Shown: one piece after another, positions 47,180-57,973 of the stretch
How the letters are laid out: every line of letters begins with the position of its first letter
How positions within the stretch are numbered: the first letter of the stretch is position 1
From: Tricholoma matsutake
Taxonomy: Eukaryota > Basidiomycota > Agaricomycetes > Agaricales > Tricholomataceae
Assembly: GCA_026075535.2 (NCBI GenBank)
Contig: AP026549.1
Span: 7,192,001 to 7,256,000, forward strand
Direction: 5' to 3'
DNA: 64,000 nucleotides
Program-made: the position numbers and the translations under genes
Notes under the pieces: generated by a model
What the model saw: only the letters and a program-made list of their open reading frames with translations
What the model was told of the DNA's origin: nothing
Databases searched by the model: none

Positions 47180-47655
47180 GTAGATGTATTTTTATATTGA
47201 TCATAGCCAAGTCAAATCTTGATGAAATGTCTTAAGAGTTGGACTGAATGATGGGGAATTACAATATCCATCCATCCGTACAGTGGTTATAAGGTCTGGG
47301 TAATATTTGCTAAGATACATATGGGTTATATTAATACAACAACTTTCATGACAAAACATCAGTCTGAACCAGTCTTAACTGGTCTTTTTGGGTCTTTTAA
47401 CTGGAAAGGACCGGTCCTAGGTGGTCCAGTTTGGTTCTAGTAGTATTTGGGTCAGTCCTGGACCAGTTTAGGTTGTGGTCTTTATGTTTTTGGGTCAAAA
47501 AACCGGACTGGACTGGACCCTTAAACACTATCAACTGACAATCAAACCAATTCCAATATAGGGTGAACTGAGACCAATGGTTTGGTCTCTTGTGGTTAAG
47601 TTTGGTTAAGGGTCCAGTCTTTTTCCAGTCTTATAGACTGGACCCTTGAACACTA

Positions 47656-50110
47656 CTGTCACCACCTGTTTTTTGTAGACACTCTGTTGCCAATATCTAG
47701 CTGAGGTTCATTGCCCTGTGTAGTATTAGGGTAAGCAGCCTGTGTCACCTTTGCCTTCAGCAAATTGTCTTGCGCTTTGGCAATGTCTAGTTGCAGTTGT
47801 TCAGTGATGGAGTGCACACACTCCTTCTCTGGCAGCATGGCTCCAACTGGAAGAACCAGTGGTGGGATCAAACAAGGGCTCTGACCCCTGCACAGCTGAA
47901 ATAGTGAGAACCCACTCAATTTATTGACTGTGTTCATGAGGTTGAAACAAACCTGTGGCAGTGCTCAACCCCAATCTTCTGTGTCCTTGTAACATGGTGA
48001 CGCAGGGCCTGGTTGACTGTCTTATTTGTTTGTTCAGATGCACCATCTGTCTGAGGATGGTAAGCAGTTGACATTTCTAGCTTCACACCTGTCAGTGTGT
48101 GCAGCACCTTCCAGAATTTAGACATGAACAGTTTGTCCCTATCGGAGACAATGTCCAATGGCAGTCCATTCTTGCAATATCATTCATTGAAGAATATTTC
48201 CACAAGGTCCACTGCCATGATGTCCATATGTGTCAGCACAATCTGAATGTTGGCACCCAAATGGTCAGTCATTGTCAGTATGCAGTTAAAACCATTGTCC
48301 TCTGGAAGTGGACCAATGAAGTCCAGGGCCACAGAGTCACCCCAGTGGTCTGGTACAGGCAGTGGATGAAGTGGCCCTGTGTGATGCATCATTTTGCTTT
48401 TGTTTCACTGGCAGTCAACACAGCTTGGCACATAAGCCATCTCCAGATCATGTCGCATATTTGGCCAGTAGTAAGAGTTGTGAAGCAAGCCATATGATTT
48501 TTCAAAACCAAAATGCCCCAGTGAGTCATGAGCCAGTCAGAACAGGGACTCGCAGATTGAACTAGTAGCAGGAATAAGCAAACTGTCCTCAATGAAAAGC
48601 AGACCACCGCATTCTTGAACACTCGGCATCCCCGGCACTGCAGCCAAAAGTTTCTTACACCAATTGTTGGTCAGGTACCTGCTCATAATTTCTTTATGTA
48701 GATGGGGGTCATTTGCAATTGACAACACTGCAGTAACCGCTTGAGTGGTCATGATATCCGTCTCAGCCAGTGCATGCTTGCAGAGCACCCGGGAGTCCCA
48801 TTTTGCAGGCAAAACAGCATTAACAGAGATGTTGTCATCTGCACAGAAGTCATAATGTCCACATGCTGACTCCACAGCTGACACACTGTCCTGTCAGCAG
48901 CAATTGTGGTCAGGAATCTGGACAGTGCATCCATGACAGTGTTGTCCTCGCCCTTAATATACACAATCTTTGCGTCAAACTGGGACATGAATTCCATCCA
49001 CCAAGCCTGTCTCTGGGACAGGTCTGGCTGGGTGTCAAAATTCTCCAGAGTTTTATGATCAGTAAAAATTGTGAATGCACTACCAACAAGGTCAGAACAC
49101 CACTTGCATAACACATGGATGATTGCCAGCATTTCCTTTTTGTGCACTGGATAGCTCAGTTTGGCGCCCTTGAACATCATGGAATTGAAAGTGACCAGTC
49201 TCGCCATTTCCCAAGTCTTACCAAAAGACAGGACAGTGCCTGAGTGGAAATCACTTGCATCAGTTGTTACAAACATCTAGTTCTCTGTGTTGTTGTGGTC
49301 AATGGTTGTCAGACAGTTGCAGCTCACCACAATCGCTTTTACAGCTTCAAAGGCAAACTGATGTTCAGTTGTCGAGTCTGGAAAATTGTGGTTTGATTCT
49401 TTGGTAGTCAGTGGTGTTAGAACCACTGTGTGGGTTGCTAGGCTCAGCAGAAAAGCAGCCAGGTAATGAACAAGGCCCAGAAAATGCCTCACATCTGTGG
49501 CTGAGCAAGGCCATGGCCACGACAGGATATGGTCAACTTTCTTGGAGTCAGGCTTGATGCCCTTCTGTGAAATAGTGTGGCCCAGAAAGTTGATGGCTGT
49601 ACAGTACAGTTTTGTCTTTTTTGGATTGCAATATAATCGGGCAGCCCTCAAGGCTGTCAGGATCAGCCTCACATTATGGTGATGTTCCTCGATAGAGTTA
49701 GACCAGATGACCACATCATCTAGATACACATGGCAAATCCTGTCAATGTATTCCCTTAGGGCCACAGACACTCTCTGCTGATGTATCACTGGAGCCTTTT
49801 GCAGTTCCATCAGCAATACCAGCCACTCATACAGCCCAAACAGCATTGACACAATGGTCAGTGGGACATCATCTGGGTGCATTCCTGTCTGGAAAAAACT
49901 ATCTGTCATATCTATAGTCGACCAGATAGAGCCCTTTGCACAGTCCGCCAAAATGTCATCAACACATGGAAGTGTATGGGAGTCGGTCACCATATTCACA
50001 TTAAGCTGTCTATAGTCATTTACCCACTGAGGCAGTACAGTGGTGCCTGCTTCAGGGATGATGAAAGCAGGTGAAGCCCATGGCGGCATTCCTTGGGTTG
50101 AGATGTTCAT
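47656..50110 (-). pseudogene. Second, truncated copy of element D pol
   Basis: RT (50110-49277: PPWASPAFIIPEAG, IDMTDSFFQTGMHPDD, YLDDVVIWSNSIEEHH), RNase H (49276-48890: VTTDASDFHSGTVLSFG, FTDHKTLENFDTQPDLS), the integrase N-domain (48620-48400) and core (48392-47659: VALDFIGPLPEDNGFN, IVSDRDKLFMSKFW, STAYHPQTDGASEQTNK) lie on the minus strand. The copy starts inside RT and stops at the hAT end, so gag, protease, chromodomain and LTRs are missing. Frame breaks occur near 48885 and 47935. It keeps several Arg codons that are TGA in the full copy. Confidence 0.88.
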
Positions 50111-50278
50111 GAAAGTTAGTTTTGTTCATAACTCAGTCAATTCTTAACCAATTTCTGTACTTGTTAGGTCAGTTTGTAGCTACAAAATAGGTTTATCGAC
50201 TGCAACCAATGGTTTGGTTCATAACTGGTAGCAACCAGTCTTATATTGTTTGCTCTTAATCAATGATTGTTGGGCAAC
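50111..50278. other. Short spacer
   Basis: No coding signal. Segments such as AACCAATGGTTTGGTT and AACTGGTAGCAACCAGTC resemble the palindromic subterminal motifs of the hAT-like elements at 45050-47655. Confidence 0.35.
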
Positions 50279-50975
50279 TGTTAAGAACTGATCTGTGAGG
50301 GCTCGTTGGAATCCAGTTGGACCCGGCAGGTGTTGATAGCGGGAAATTGTCAGGTCGTAGCATATTATGTGGAGGGGTAACAAAAAGGACTTGGCTTCAG
50401 CTTATAAGAAGCTGCGCCCTTCACCTCGTCTGGTGTCCTAATTTCAAGATGAAGATTTAGAGATGGAGGCAGAGAAGTGGCAGGTGAGTGTGGAAAGGAG
50501 TATGAAGAGACTTAGGTTAAGTTCAGATGAGACTAGAACTTCAGAGGGAGACTAGAGGTCGAGTTGAATGGAGTTCAGACTCTTAGAGGACAGAGGAAGG
50601 AGTAGAATGAGATTTAGATTGACAAGTCAAAGTCAAGTCTATGTCGCTATATGAACTGAGGAATACAAGGCAAAACTAACTAAACTTAAATACTAGAATC
50701 TGGAATAAAAGCAGGATGGAAACGGGAACTGTGGCAGTGTCTCAACTGCATAGATAAATTACCTAGCGGAGGCCACATAGGAATCTGTAGTCGAATTTGC
50801 AAAACTAGATGGCAGCCTTGGGAAGGCAGCCATGGGTGGTGTACAAGGCGGCCTGGTGCACAGCAGTGTGGGCAGTGCAAGGCAGCCGGAACGAAGGTGG
50901 AAGGGGTTGGGTTAGAAGTGTGGAAAGTGGTCGGATGGTTGTGGGTTCCGAGCAGACAAGGAACAGATCGTGACA
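50279..50975 (-). repeat. Element E 3' LTR
   Basis: As printed it runs TGTTAAGAACTGATCTG to GAACAGATCGTGACA. It contains CAGCTTATAAGAAGCTG, a TATAA box inside a short palindrome at about 50398-50414. Confidence 0.9.
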
Positions 50976-51110
50976 GTATTTCCCCCTTAGTGCCGAGCCT
51001 ACGAGGCACGTGAGGGTTCGAGTCCAAATGAGGAAGTTGGTTGAATTTCCAAATGTGGTAGTTGGGTTGAAAATTTTTCACTTTGATTACTACCCTCATC
51101 TCCATCAAAG

Positions 51111-52119
51111 ATGTCCCCCCCAGCAGCTTCCATGCAGATCAAATTGGCTGCAATGAACAACACGAGCAGAGGGAGTGGGAGTTGAAGGAGCAGATGGAAT
51201 GAGAAATGAAGGAGTTCGAGGAAGCCGCGAGGGAGGAGGAGCGATGGGCATGGGAGACGCAGAAAGCAGCAGAGGAGGCTGCGAAGGCAGAGGAGGCACG
51301 CCAGGCAGTGGCACGGAAAAAAGAGTTATTGGCCGCTAAATGCATGGAGAAGAAGTGGGCGGCTGCGGCCATGGGTTTGGAAGATGAGGCAGAGGGGAGC
51401 AAGTCCCCAAAGAAGAAGAAAGTCGCCAAGTCAAAGGCGCGAGTGGAATTGGAGGAGTCGGAGGGTCCGGTGCGGGTGCAGGCTGCATTGCCCTGCAAAA
51501 GGTGCATAATTGTTTTCCTTCTCAGTGTTCTCTTACTGACAAGTGGCCTAGATGCAAATATCAAAAGATCTCGTGTTTCAAGATGCGTGTGAAGGGATGC
51601 GTGTGCAACAATTGCACGCACATCAAACATAAGTGTGAGGAGGTAGTGTGGGAGGGGCAGGAGGCCCCTGCAGCAAAGAAGGTGAGGTCCATAGCAGGGA
51701 CAACAGGCCCAGCAGAAAACAGCGGGGAGGTGGCAGAGCTGCTGTGGCAGCTGGTGAAAACAGTGAGGAAGGGGTTTGGAGAGGTGGCAATGGCAGTTCG
51801 GGAGTCAATGGAGGAGGTCCGGGATGCGATGGACCCAGAGTGGAAGTCAGATGAAAGCACCAGGGAGGAGAGTGATGAGGATGAGGAGGAAGTGGAGCAG
51901 GCAATATGAGAATCCTGGGAGGAAAGGCGCGGGATCTGCCAGTCTGGGGATGACTGGGCAGGTTTCCAGAGGTACCTTGAGAAAAGGCGAGCAGATAACA
52001 TGGAGGAGAGTGAGGATGAAGAAGAGGGTGAGGATGGGGAAGAGGGTGAGGGTAGGGAAGAAGGTGAAGTCAGAGAAGAGGGTGCCGAAGCCGGAGAGGG
52101 GGGAGCGGAGGTAGCGTAG
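51111..52119 (+). pseudogene. Antisense spliced gene of element E, Zn2Cys6-like protein
   Basis: The ATG is at 51111, 135 bp inside the 3' LTR. Exon 1 ends at 51501, a 50-nt intron (GTGCAT...CCTAG) spans 51502-51551, and exon 2 runs to TAG 52117-52119. The first part is a Glu/Ala/Lys coiled coil (EQREWELKEQ, EEERWAWETQKAAEE), then a basic patch (SPKKKKVAKSKARVE). Splicing creates CKRCKYQKISC, nine residues, then CNNCTHIKHKC, i.e. C-x2-C-x6-C-x9-C-x2-C-x6-C, the spacing of fungal Zn2Cys6 domains. A long Glu/Asp-rich tail follows. Defects: one base missing in the C run at 51115-51121, and TGA at 51200-51202 and 51907-51909. Its stop is 84 bp from the pol stop on the other strand. Confidence 0.75.
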
Positions 52120-52203
52120 GGATCCGGTCGGGTCCAAAAAATCTTTTTCAATGAAATTTGTTTCTGAGTACAAACCGAGTGAATAAGTAATGTGAATAGA
52201 CTT

Positions 52204-53842
52204 TTAAGCAGGTAATGGACCGGGTTTTTGCAGGTAGCGGTTGTGAAAATCCACAAGGAGTTCTTGGGCTTGGTCGAGTTCCATAGCGGGTAGCCAGGAG
52301 GTTTCCTCATCGGTTCCCTGGTAGCCTTCCCATCGGACGAGGTAGAGAATCTTGCATCGATGTCGATTATCGACCTTGGAGTCAAGGACTTTGGCAATCT
52401 CATACTCGAGCTCATCATTGATAGTGATGGGAGGAGGTGGAGGTTGTGTCCGATTTGGAATGGTGTTCGGGGAGTGTTTCTCTAGTTGAGAGACATGGAA
52501 GACAGGGTGGATGGCCCACATGTGGTCTGGGAGCTGCAGGGTGACTGAGTGAGTGCCCGGGTGGGCAATGATTTCAAAAGGACCGTGGTTCTTTTTGGAG
52601 AGTTTCTTGGAGGGATGGGTGGTGCGAATATTTTCCGCAGTGACATAAGCGAAATCACCAATGTTGAAGTCAGGTGCGGGTGCCCAATGTTTGTCTGCAG
52701 GACCTTGATAATGTTCTTGAGTGGCCGCAAGTTGTTTCTGAAGTTCCTGGTGAAGGTTGTCTAAATCGACGATGAACTCTCAGGCGCGTTGTGAGGCTAA
52801 GTTGCATTCTGGAAAGACAGAAATGTTTGGGTGATAGCCTTTGTTGGCAAAGAAAGGGGATATGCCTGTAGAGGCAGCAGGTGCATTGTTGTAGGCAAAT
52901 TTGCCTAAGGGAAGGAGGTGAGACCAGTCGTCTTGCTGATAGTTACAGAAGATCCGGAGGTACTGTTCCAAGGTCTGGTTAAGTCATTCTGTCTGACCAT
53001 CATCTTGCGGGTGATAACTGGAAGTGAAGTGGATCCACATGTCGAGCACTTTTCTGAGGGAGCGGAAGAAATGGGAGACGAACTCGGATCCCCAGTTGCA
53101 AGTGATGTGCGATGGGACACCACGCTTGGAGAAGATGTGGAGGATGAACAGGTTGGCTAATTCTTGGGCTGTGATTTTGTTGACAGTTGGGATGAAGATG
53201 CCTTGTTTGGTGAGGTGGTCAACGATGACCAGGATAGCGGTGTGACCATCGGAGTCAGGTAGTTGTTCAATGAAGTCCATGGAGATGGAATTCCAAGGTC
53301 GTTCTGGAACTGGAAGTTGCTTTAGGAACCCGTAGGGCTTGTGTCAAGGCAATTTGGATCGCTTGCAAGTCGTACAGGATTTGCAGAATTCCTGGACAAA
53401 GGTGTGGATGTTTGGCCAGACATATTCCCGGTGGACAAGCTGCTGGGTTTTGTTTTGTCCAAAGTGGCCAGAGAGAATATGATCATGTTTGTATTGGAGG
53501 ACCTTGAGGCGGAGATCCGTGACATCCAAAACATAAATCTGGTCGAAGTGGTGGAGAAGATCTGCCTTGTCTATGGTCCAGTTGGGGTCAACAGGTGTTG
53601 GGAGATGAATGGAAGATAGAGGGTCAAGGGGAAGAGAGGTGCAGATGTCGCTGTGGAGTTTCTCAACATCCATGATTACTGCTTGTCAAAGGATAGGTGT
53701 GGCAAAATAGGTGGTGCAGAGGGAGGAGGTGAGTTGTTCCTGTGTGAATACAGGTCGGAAGTTGGTTGGGTTTACAGAGGCGAAGTCGCTATTTCCCCCT
53801 TTGTGGTAGACATCCCAATGTCTAGTGAGTGCGTCTGGCTTG
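52204..53842 (-). pseudogene. Element E integrase with chromodomain
   Basis: Minus-strand order: DALTRHWDVYHKGGNSDFAS, an H2C2 region (HDHILSGHFGQNKTQQLV, YVWPNIHTFVQEFCKSCTTC), the catalytic core (SMDFIEQLPDSDGHTAILVI, PSHITCNWGSEFVSHFF, SSYHPQDDGQTE), the C-terminal GPF module (KLSKKNHGPFEIIAHPG) and a chromodomain (YEIAKVLDSKVDNRHRCKIL, VRWEGYQGTDEETSW) ending at the stop 52204-52206. The usual core Asp in TxDxGxEF reads N-W (TCNWGSEF), another loss, and TGA codons stand near 53345, 52985 and 52780. Confidence 0.88.
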
Positions 53843-54094
53843 TGTCACAAAATTATGTAATGCAGTATAACCTAATATGACCCACGTGACCCACGTAACC
53901 GCCATAACCCATTAAAATTGACACTCAGAACTGATGTTAAGCTAGCTACCAAGTCTCGGGTTCAGTTCAATAATGTAGTTTACATATGTAGGTAATAGAT
54001 TTTCCACATTAGGGCCCAGTATACTAGCTGAGAGGGAGTGATAATCCACATATAATCTAGGTGAGGTTATAATGCCATCCGGAGATTTCCGACA
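53843..54094. repeat. 252-bp insertion in pol of element E, possible solo LTR
   Basis: The RNase H frame stops at KLGA and resumes at KPDALTRH on the other side. The inserted block begins TGTCACAAAATTATG and ends TTTCCGACA, with TG...CA ends. No 5-bp duplication is clear (overlap of about 2-3 bases), so it could also be a small DNA element. It has no coding content and no second copy in the window. Confidence 0.45.
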
Positions 54095-55163
54095 TGGCCC
54101 CTAATTTTCTGGGGTGGAAGCAGATGACAAGATTGAACTGGGAAAGGTATTCAGACCAATGGGCCTGGCGGCGGGTGAGCAACTTAGTAGTGCTGAAGTA
54201 CTCAAGATTTTTGTGGTTGGTGACCACATCAACTGGGTTTGTGGAACCCTCGACATACTGTCACCAGTGTTTAAAGGCTTCAAAGATGGCCAAGAGCTCC
54301 TTGTCATGGGTGTCATAATTTAGTTCAGCAGGATTGAAGGAGCGGGAATGGAAAGCAACCAGATGGATTTCTCCATCCACAGTGTAAACTGAAAGGATGG
54401 CTGCTAGGGCATAGTCGGAAGTGTCGGTTTTGAGTACCATCTGTGAGTTGGGTACCCATTGAGTTAAGATGGGTGCATGAGTGAATTCTTGTTTGATCCT
54501 TTCAAAGGCATGGCAGCACTTCTTGTTGAAGTCCCAAGGTGCAGATTTCCGCATCAAGCAGGTAAGTGGGATGACAATGTCTGAATAGCCGTTAATGAAA
54601 CAGTGGTAAAAATTGCAAAAGCCTAAGAAGGATTGGATGTCCTTAACTTTCCTAGGCTCGGGCCAGTCGAGCACAGTTTTGACTTTATCCTTGGACATCC
54701 ACAGCCCATCCGGTGAAAGGATGAAACCTAAATATTCAACAGTGTCTTTGTGGAACTCACATTTCTGTGGAGAGGCATAAAGTCCATTTTTCCGGTGATG
54801 ACGGAGGACTTCTTTAATGTGAGCGCCGTGCTGGGACTTGTCATCTGAATAGATCAGGATGTCGTCGAGGTACATGATGACACAAACATCCAGCAGGTTG
54901 CTGAAGATGTCATTCATAAACCGCTGGAAGGCTGCAGGTGCATTAGTGAGTCCAAAGGGAACCACCAACCACTTGAAGGATCCGTAGCGGGTGCGGAAAG
55001 TAGTTTTCCATTCGTCACCATCTGCAATGTGGACTAGGTGGTAAGCGTGTATCTTAGTGAATAAGCGGGCTTTTCGGGGAGAGTTGAGGAGGTTGGAAAT
55101 GAGAGGAAGGGGATAGCGGTCTTTCTTTGTAAGACGGTTGAGTCCTCAGTAGTTGATGCAAAG
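54095..55163 (-). pseudogene. Element E reverse transcriptase and RNase H
   Basis: RT: TKKDRYPLPLISNLLNSPRK, TTFRTRYGSFKWLVVPFGLT, NAPAAFQRFMNDIFSNLL, YLDDILIYSDDKSQH, FHKDTVEYLGFILSPDGL, IQSFLGFCNFYHCFINGYS. RNase H: LKTDTSDYALAAILSVYTVD, FNPAELNYDTHDKELLAIFE, VVTNHKNLEYFSTTKLLTRR. TGA codons occur at the RT start (SL-x-LCINY-x-GLNR) and after EAFKHW. YLDD is intact. The RNase H tail is interrupted by the insertion at 54094. Confidence 0.9.
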
Positions 55164-56078
55164 TCATAGGCTACCATCCTTCTTCTTAACAAAGAGAATT
55201 GGAGCACCAGGCAGAGACTTAGAAGGGCAAATGAAACCTGAGTGGATGTTTTTGTCAATGAAGACTTGTAAGGCTTCTAATTCAGAGGGAGAGAGGGAGT
55301 ACATGCGACCCAGAGGAGGGGGAGCATTATCCTCCATCTCTATCTTGAGGTCATAAGGACAATGTGGAGGAAGGGTGTCTGCCTTAGTCTTATTAAAGAT
55401 GTCAGCAAATTCATGATACTCGGCAGGAATGTCGGATAAATCTGGCGGGGGTGAAGATTGGGTAGAGTGGGTGGATAATCCTTCTGGAGCAAAGGTCATC
55501 TGGAAGGCTACTGCCCCAGGGAGTTTGCTAGCACATGCATAAGCGGCAGCATTGATGAAAGAGATGTCAGGAGGTGTAAACTTAGGAGGAATGGGGGGTT
55601 CGGAATGTGCAGAGGATTCAAGGATTTCTACCAGAAGGTTTGGGGACAAAGGTGACGTCTGGGGTGCTGAACCTCTATGATCAGCAGAGTGGAAAGTGAT
55701 TTGGCTTGAAGACCAGTCAATCAATGGATTGTATTGCTTCAGCCAGTTATGACCAAGTACTGCAGAACAGGAAGAGTCTAGTGAGGTTACATAAAATGAC
55801 AGATTGAACATTTCACTGGTAGGGAAGGTGACCAGAAGTTGGACGACTTGAGTTATGGTGGAGTTGCAAGATCCATCAAAGAGTCGTAATCCGATTGGGT
55901 TAATGGATATTGTGCTGAGTTGGTTATTCAACATGAAGGAGGAGTCGAGAAAACAATGGGAGGAACCAGAATCAATAAGGGTTTGGACAGGGGTGGAATG
56001 GTCAGGAATAGTTAAGAGAGTGATTAGGGAGTCAGGGCCAGAAAGAGCGGACACGTTGAGATGAATGTAGGCAGCCAA
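55164..56078 (-). pseudogene. Element E protease and RT N-terminus
   Basis: This 304-codon open stretch begins in the gag-pro linker and contains VQTLIDSGSSHCFLDSSF (catalytic D-S-G), CSAVLGHNWLKQYNPLIDWS (the flap and C-terminal part of the retropepsin). It continues through HEFADIFNKTKADTLPPHCP and PLGRMYSLSPSELEALQVFI into the RT start (LPGAPILFVKKKDGSL) before a TGA. It is the cleanest protease in the window. Confidence 0.88.
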
Positions 56079-56099
56079 ATGGGTAAGGTCAATGCAACC

Positions 56100-57222
56100 C
56101 CCAGCCCCAATGGCTGTATCCTGAGGGTTGCAGACTATTTTTCCAAGTCTGTGAATTTGGGAATCACAGCGGATGCGCGGGCTTTTGCAGCTTTAGATTT
56201 CAGGCAGTTTCCTGCTACATGACCTTCTTCACTGCAGTAGAGACAAAGTCTTTCCCTCATGCGACGTTCTCATTCTTCCACAGTAAGTTTGCCATTCTTC
56301 TCCAATTTATTGGAGATGTATGACTTGGAAGACCGTGGAAATAGCGGTCACAGAGGGCTGCCTCATTCCAGTTGACCCTAGACACTAACTCCCAGAAGTC
56401 AACATTATACTTTGTGATGCGACCACCTTTTTTCATTGCTAAGTCGGAAAGGGCTTTTTCTGCATCCCCGACCGGGTCGTGCAGGCCGAAGTTGCTCTCT
56501 AGCTCGGCGAGGAAAGCTTCATAATCCCACATCCAGTGTGCGGAATCAGTTGGGTCATTAAGACCAGGTTCAAACCAACTGAGAGCTGATCCCTTGAGAT
56601 AAGAAAGGATAAATATGATCTTTTTCTCATCAGAAGAAAATACATGCAGACGGTCGCGGAAATGAAGATTACATGAGATTAGGAAGTCTCTAAGTTTCTT
56701 TGGGTTGGAGCCATCGAAGGTGTCAGGGTTGCGAACTTTGATTTTCTTGGTCTTCGGTGCATTGTTTTGTCAGAGGGTGTGGATACTCTCTGAGAGGTTG
56801 TAAAGAACATCTATGAACCTATCCCCTGGATCAGGGTTTCCCCCTGTGGGAGGTTGATCATCAGGATCATCAGGATCGGGGTCACCCCCAGGGCCATCAG
56901 GTCCATCCTCTAGACCACGATCTTCCAACCCATAGGGTTCAGGCTGGTTGATGCCCCCTACATACTCAAGGGGAGTTGTGGGTTGGGGTTCTTCTGGATT
57001 TGTGGGAGGTTATTGGGCTTGAGTAGACATGAGGTTTGCACTGATCAATGGGGCTCCGGAGCTGATTTGTTGGAAAATGTTGGAAGGTCTGGAAGATACT
57101 CCGAATGTTGTGGCGGGTCATGGGCTAGGAAGTGTGGATCGCTGAATTGCAGAGATCCCTGGAATGGTGCCAGCATGCTGAGAGTTTCTGGTTGTGTGCT
57201 GGCGAGTTTTGGTTGGGGTCAT
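56100..57222 (-). pseudogene. Element E gag
   Basis: Starts at MTPTKTRQHTTRN (57222). An acidic region with DPDDPDDQPPTGGNPDPGD precedes the capsid (KVRNPDTFDGSNPKKLRDFL, FILSYLKGSALSWFEPGLND, NFGLHDPVGDAEKALSDLAM, FWELVSRVNWNEAALCDRYF). A degraded zinc knuckle (LCLYCSEEGHVAGNC-like, about 56250-56210) ends it. TGA/TAG stops occur near 57130, 57015, 56770 and 56257. Confidence 0.8.
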
Positions 57223-57262
57223 AGGAGGAGAAGAGACGAGTGAAGTGTGAGTTCATATATAC

Positions 57263-57935
57263 TGTTAAGAACTGATCTGTGAGAGCTCATCGGAATCTGG
57301 TCAGACCCAGCAGGTGTTGATAGCGGGAAATTGTTGGGTCATAGCAGATTAAGTGGAGGGGTAACAAAAAGGACTTGGCTTCAGCTTATAAGAAGCTGCG
57401 CCCTTCACCTTGTCTGGTGTCCTAATTTCAAGATGAAGATTTAGAGATGGAGGCGGAGAAGTGGTGGGTGAGTGCGGAAAGGAGTACGAAGAGACTTAGG
57501 TTAAGTTTAGACTAGAGGTCGAGTTGAATGGAGTTCAGACTCTTAGAGGACAGAGGTAGGAGTAGAATGAGATTTAGATTGACAAGTTAAAGTCGAGTCT
57601 ATGTCGCTATACGAACTGAGGAATACAAGGTGAAACTAACTAAACTTAAATACTAGAATCCAGAATAAAAGCGGGACAGAAATGGGAACTGCAGCAGTGT
57701 CTCAACTGCATAGATAAATTACCTAGCAGAGGCCACACAGGAATCCATAGCCGAATTTGCAAAACTAGATGGCAGCCTTGGGAAGGCAGCCATGGGTGCT
57801 GTACAAGGCAGCCTGGTGCACAGCAGTGTGGGCAGTGCAAGGTGGCTGGAACGAAGGCGGAAGGGGTTGGGTTAGAAGTGTGGAAAGTGGTTGGATGGTT
57901 GCGGGTTCCGAGCGGATGAGGAATGGATTGTGACA
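57263..57935 (-). repeat. Element E 5' LTR
   Basis: Partner of 50279-50975. It is 24 bp shorter, mainly from a deletion of a GACTAGAACTTCAGAGG-type segment near 57510. GCAAC follows at 57936. Confidence 0.9.
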
Positions 57936-57973
57936 GCAACCTGTTAAGGGCGAAGCCTCAACCACTCAATCCA

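Larger units (their letters stand above)
45159..47530. mobile_element. Non-autonomous hAT-like transposon holding two solo LTRs
   Basis: Ends are TAGTGTTGAAGGGTCCAGTC at 45159 and, reversed, TAGTGTTTAAGGGTCCAGTC at 47530. They are flanked by a perfect 8-bp duplication, TCAACTGA (45151-45158, 47531-47538). TAG-type termini and an 8-bp duplication are the hAT hallmark. Without the nested LTRs only about 0.8 kb remains, with no transposase and many GGTCCAGT/ACTGGACC subterminal repeats. It would need a transposase from elsewhere. Confidence 0.8.
45050..47655. mobile_element. Outer hAT-like element (left end missing)
   Basis: The right end reads GACTGGACCCTTGAACACTA at 47655. On the other strand this begins TAGTGTTCAAGGGTCCAGTC, a hAT-type terminus also used by the inner element. 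It interrupts the integrase frame of the second D copy exactly between NRW-x-Q and the expected continuation, and 47656-47663 (CTGTCACC) would be the 8-bp target. No matching left terminus was found near 45050. The visible outer parts are 45050-45158 and 47531-47655, rich in ACTGGT/ACCAGT motifs. Confidence 0.5.
50279..57935 (-). mobile_element. Complete chromodomain Ty3 element E with antisense gene
   Basis: LTRs at 50279-50975 (697 bp) and 57263-57935 (673 bp) are flanked by a perfect GCAAC duplication (50274-50278, 57936-57940). Gag, protease, RT, RNase H, integrase and chromodomain lie on the minus strand. The polypurine tract TAAGGGGGAAATAC abuts the 3' LTR. A plus-strand spliced gene occupies 51111-52119 between the pol stop and the 3' LTR. 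A 252-bp insertion at 53843-54094 splits pol. It landed 1 bp from an older F-type LTR (57942). Confidence 0.9.

Noticed and set aside
51005..51030. GGTTCGAGTCC looks like a tRNA T-arm or Pol III B box.
   Set aside because: No cloverleaf or A box can be built around it. It lies in the region next to the element E 3' LTR, and the E' copy has a degenerate version.
14692..57935. Many in-frame TGA codons could mean a TGA-recoded genetic code or selenocysteine.
   Set aside because: TGA sites line up with Arg in relatives and paralogous copies, not Trp or Cys. TGG is used normally for Trp, and the LTRs show the same CpG decay without any coding.
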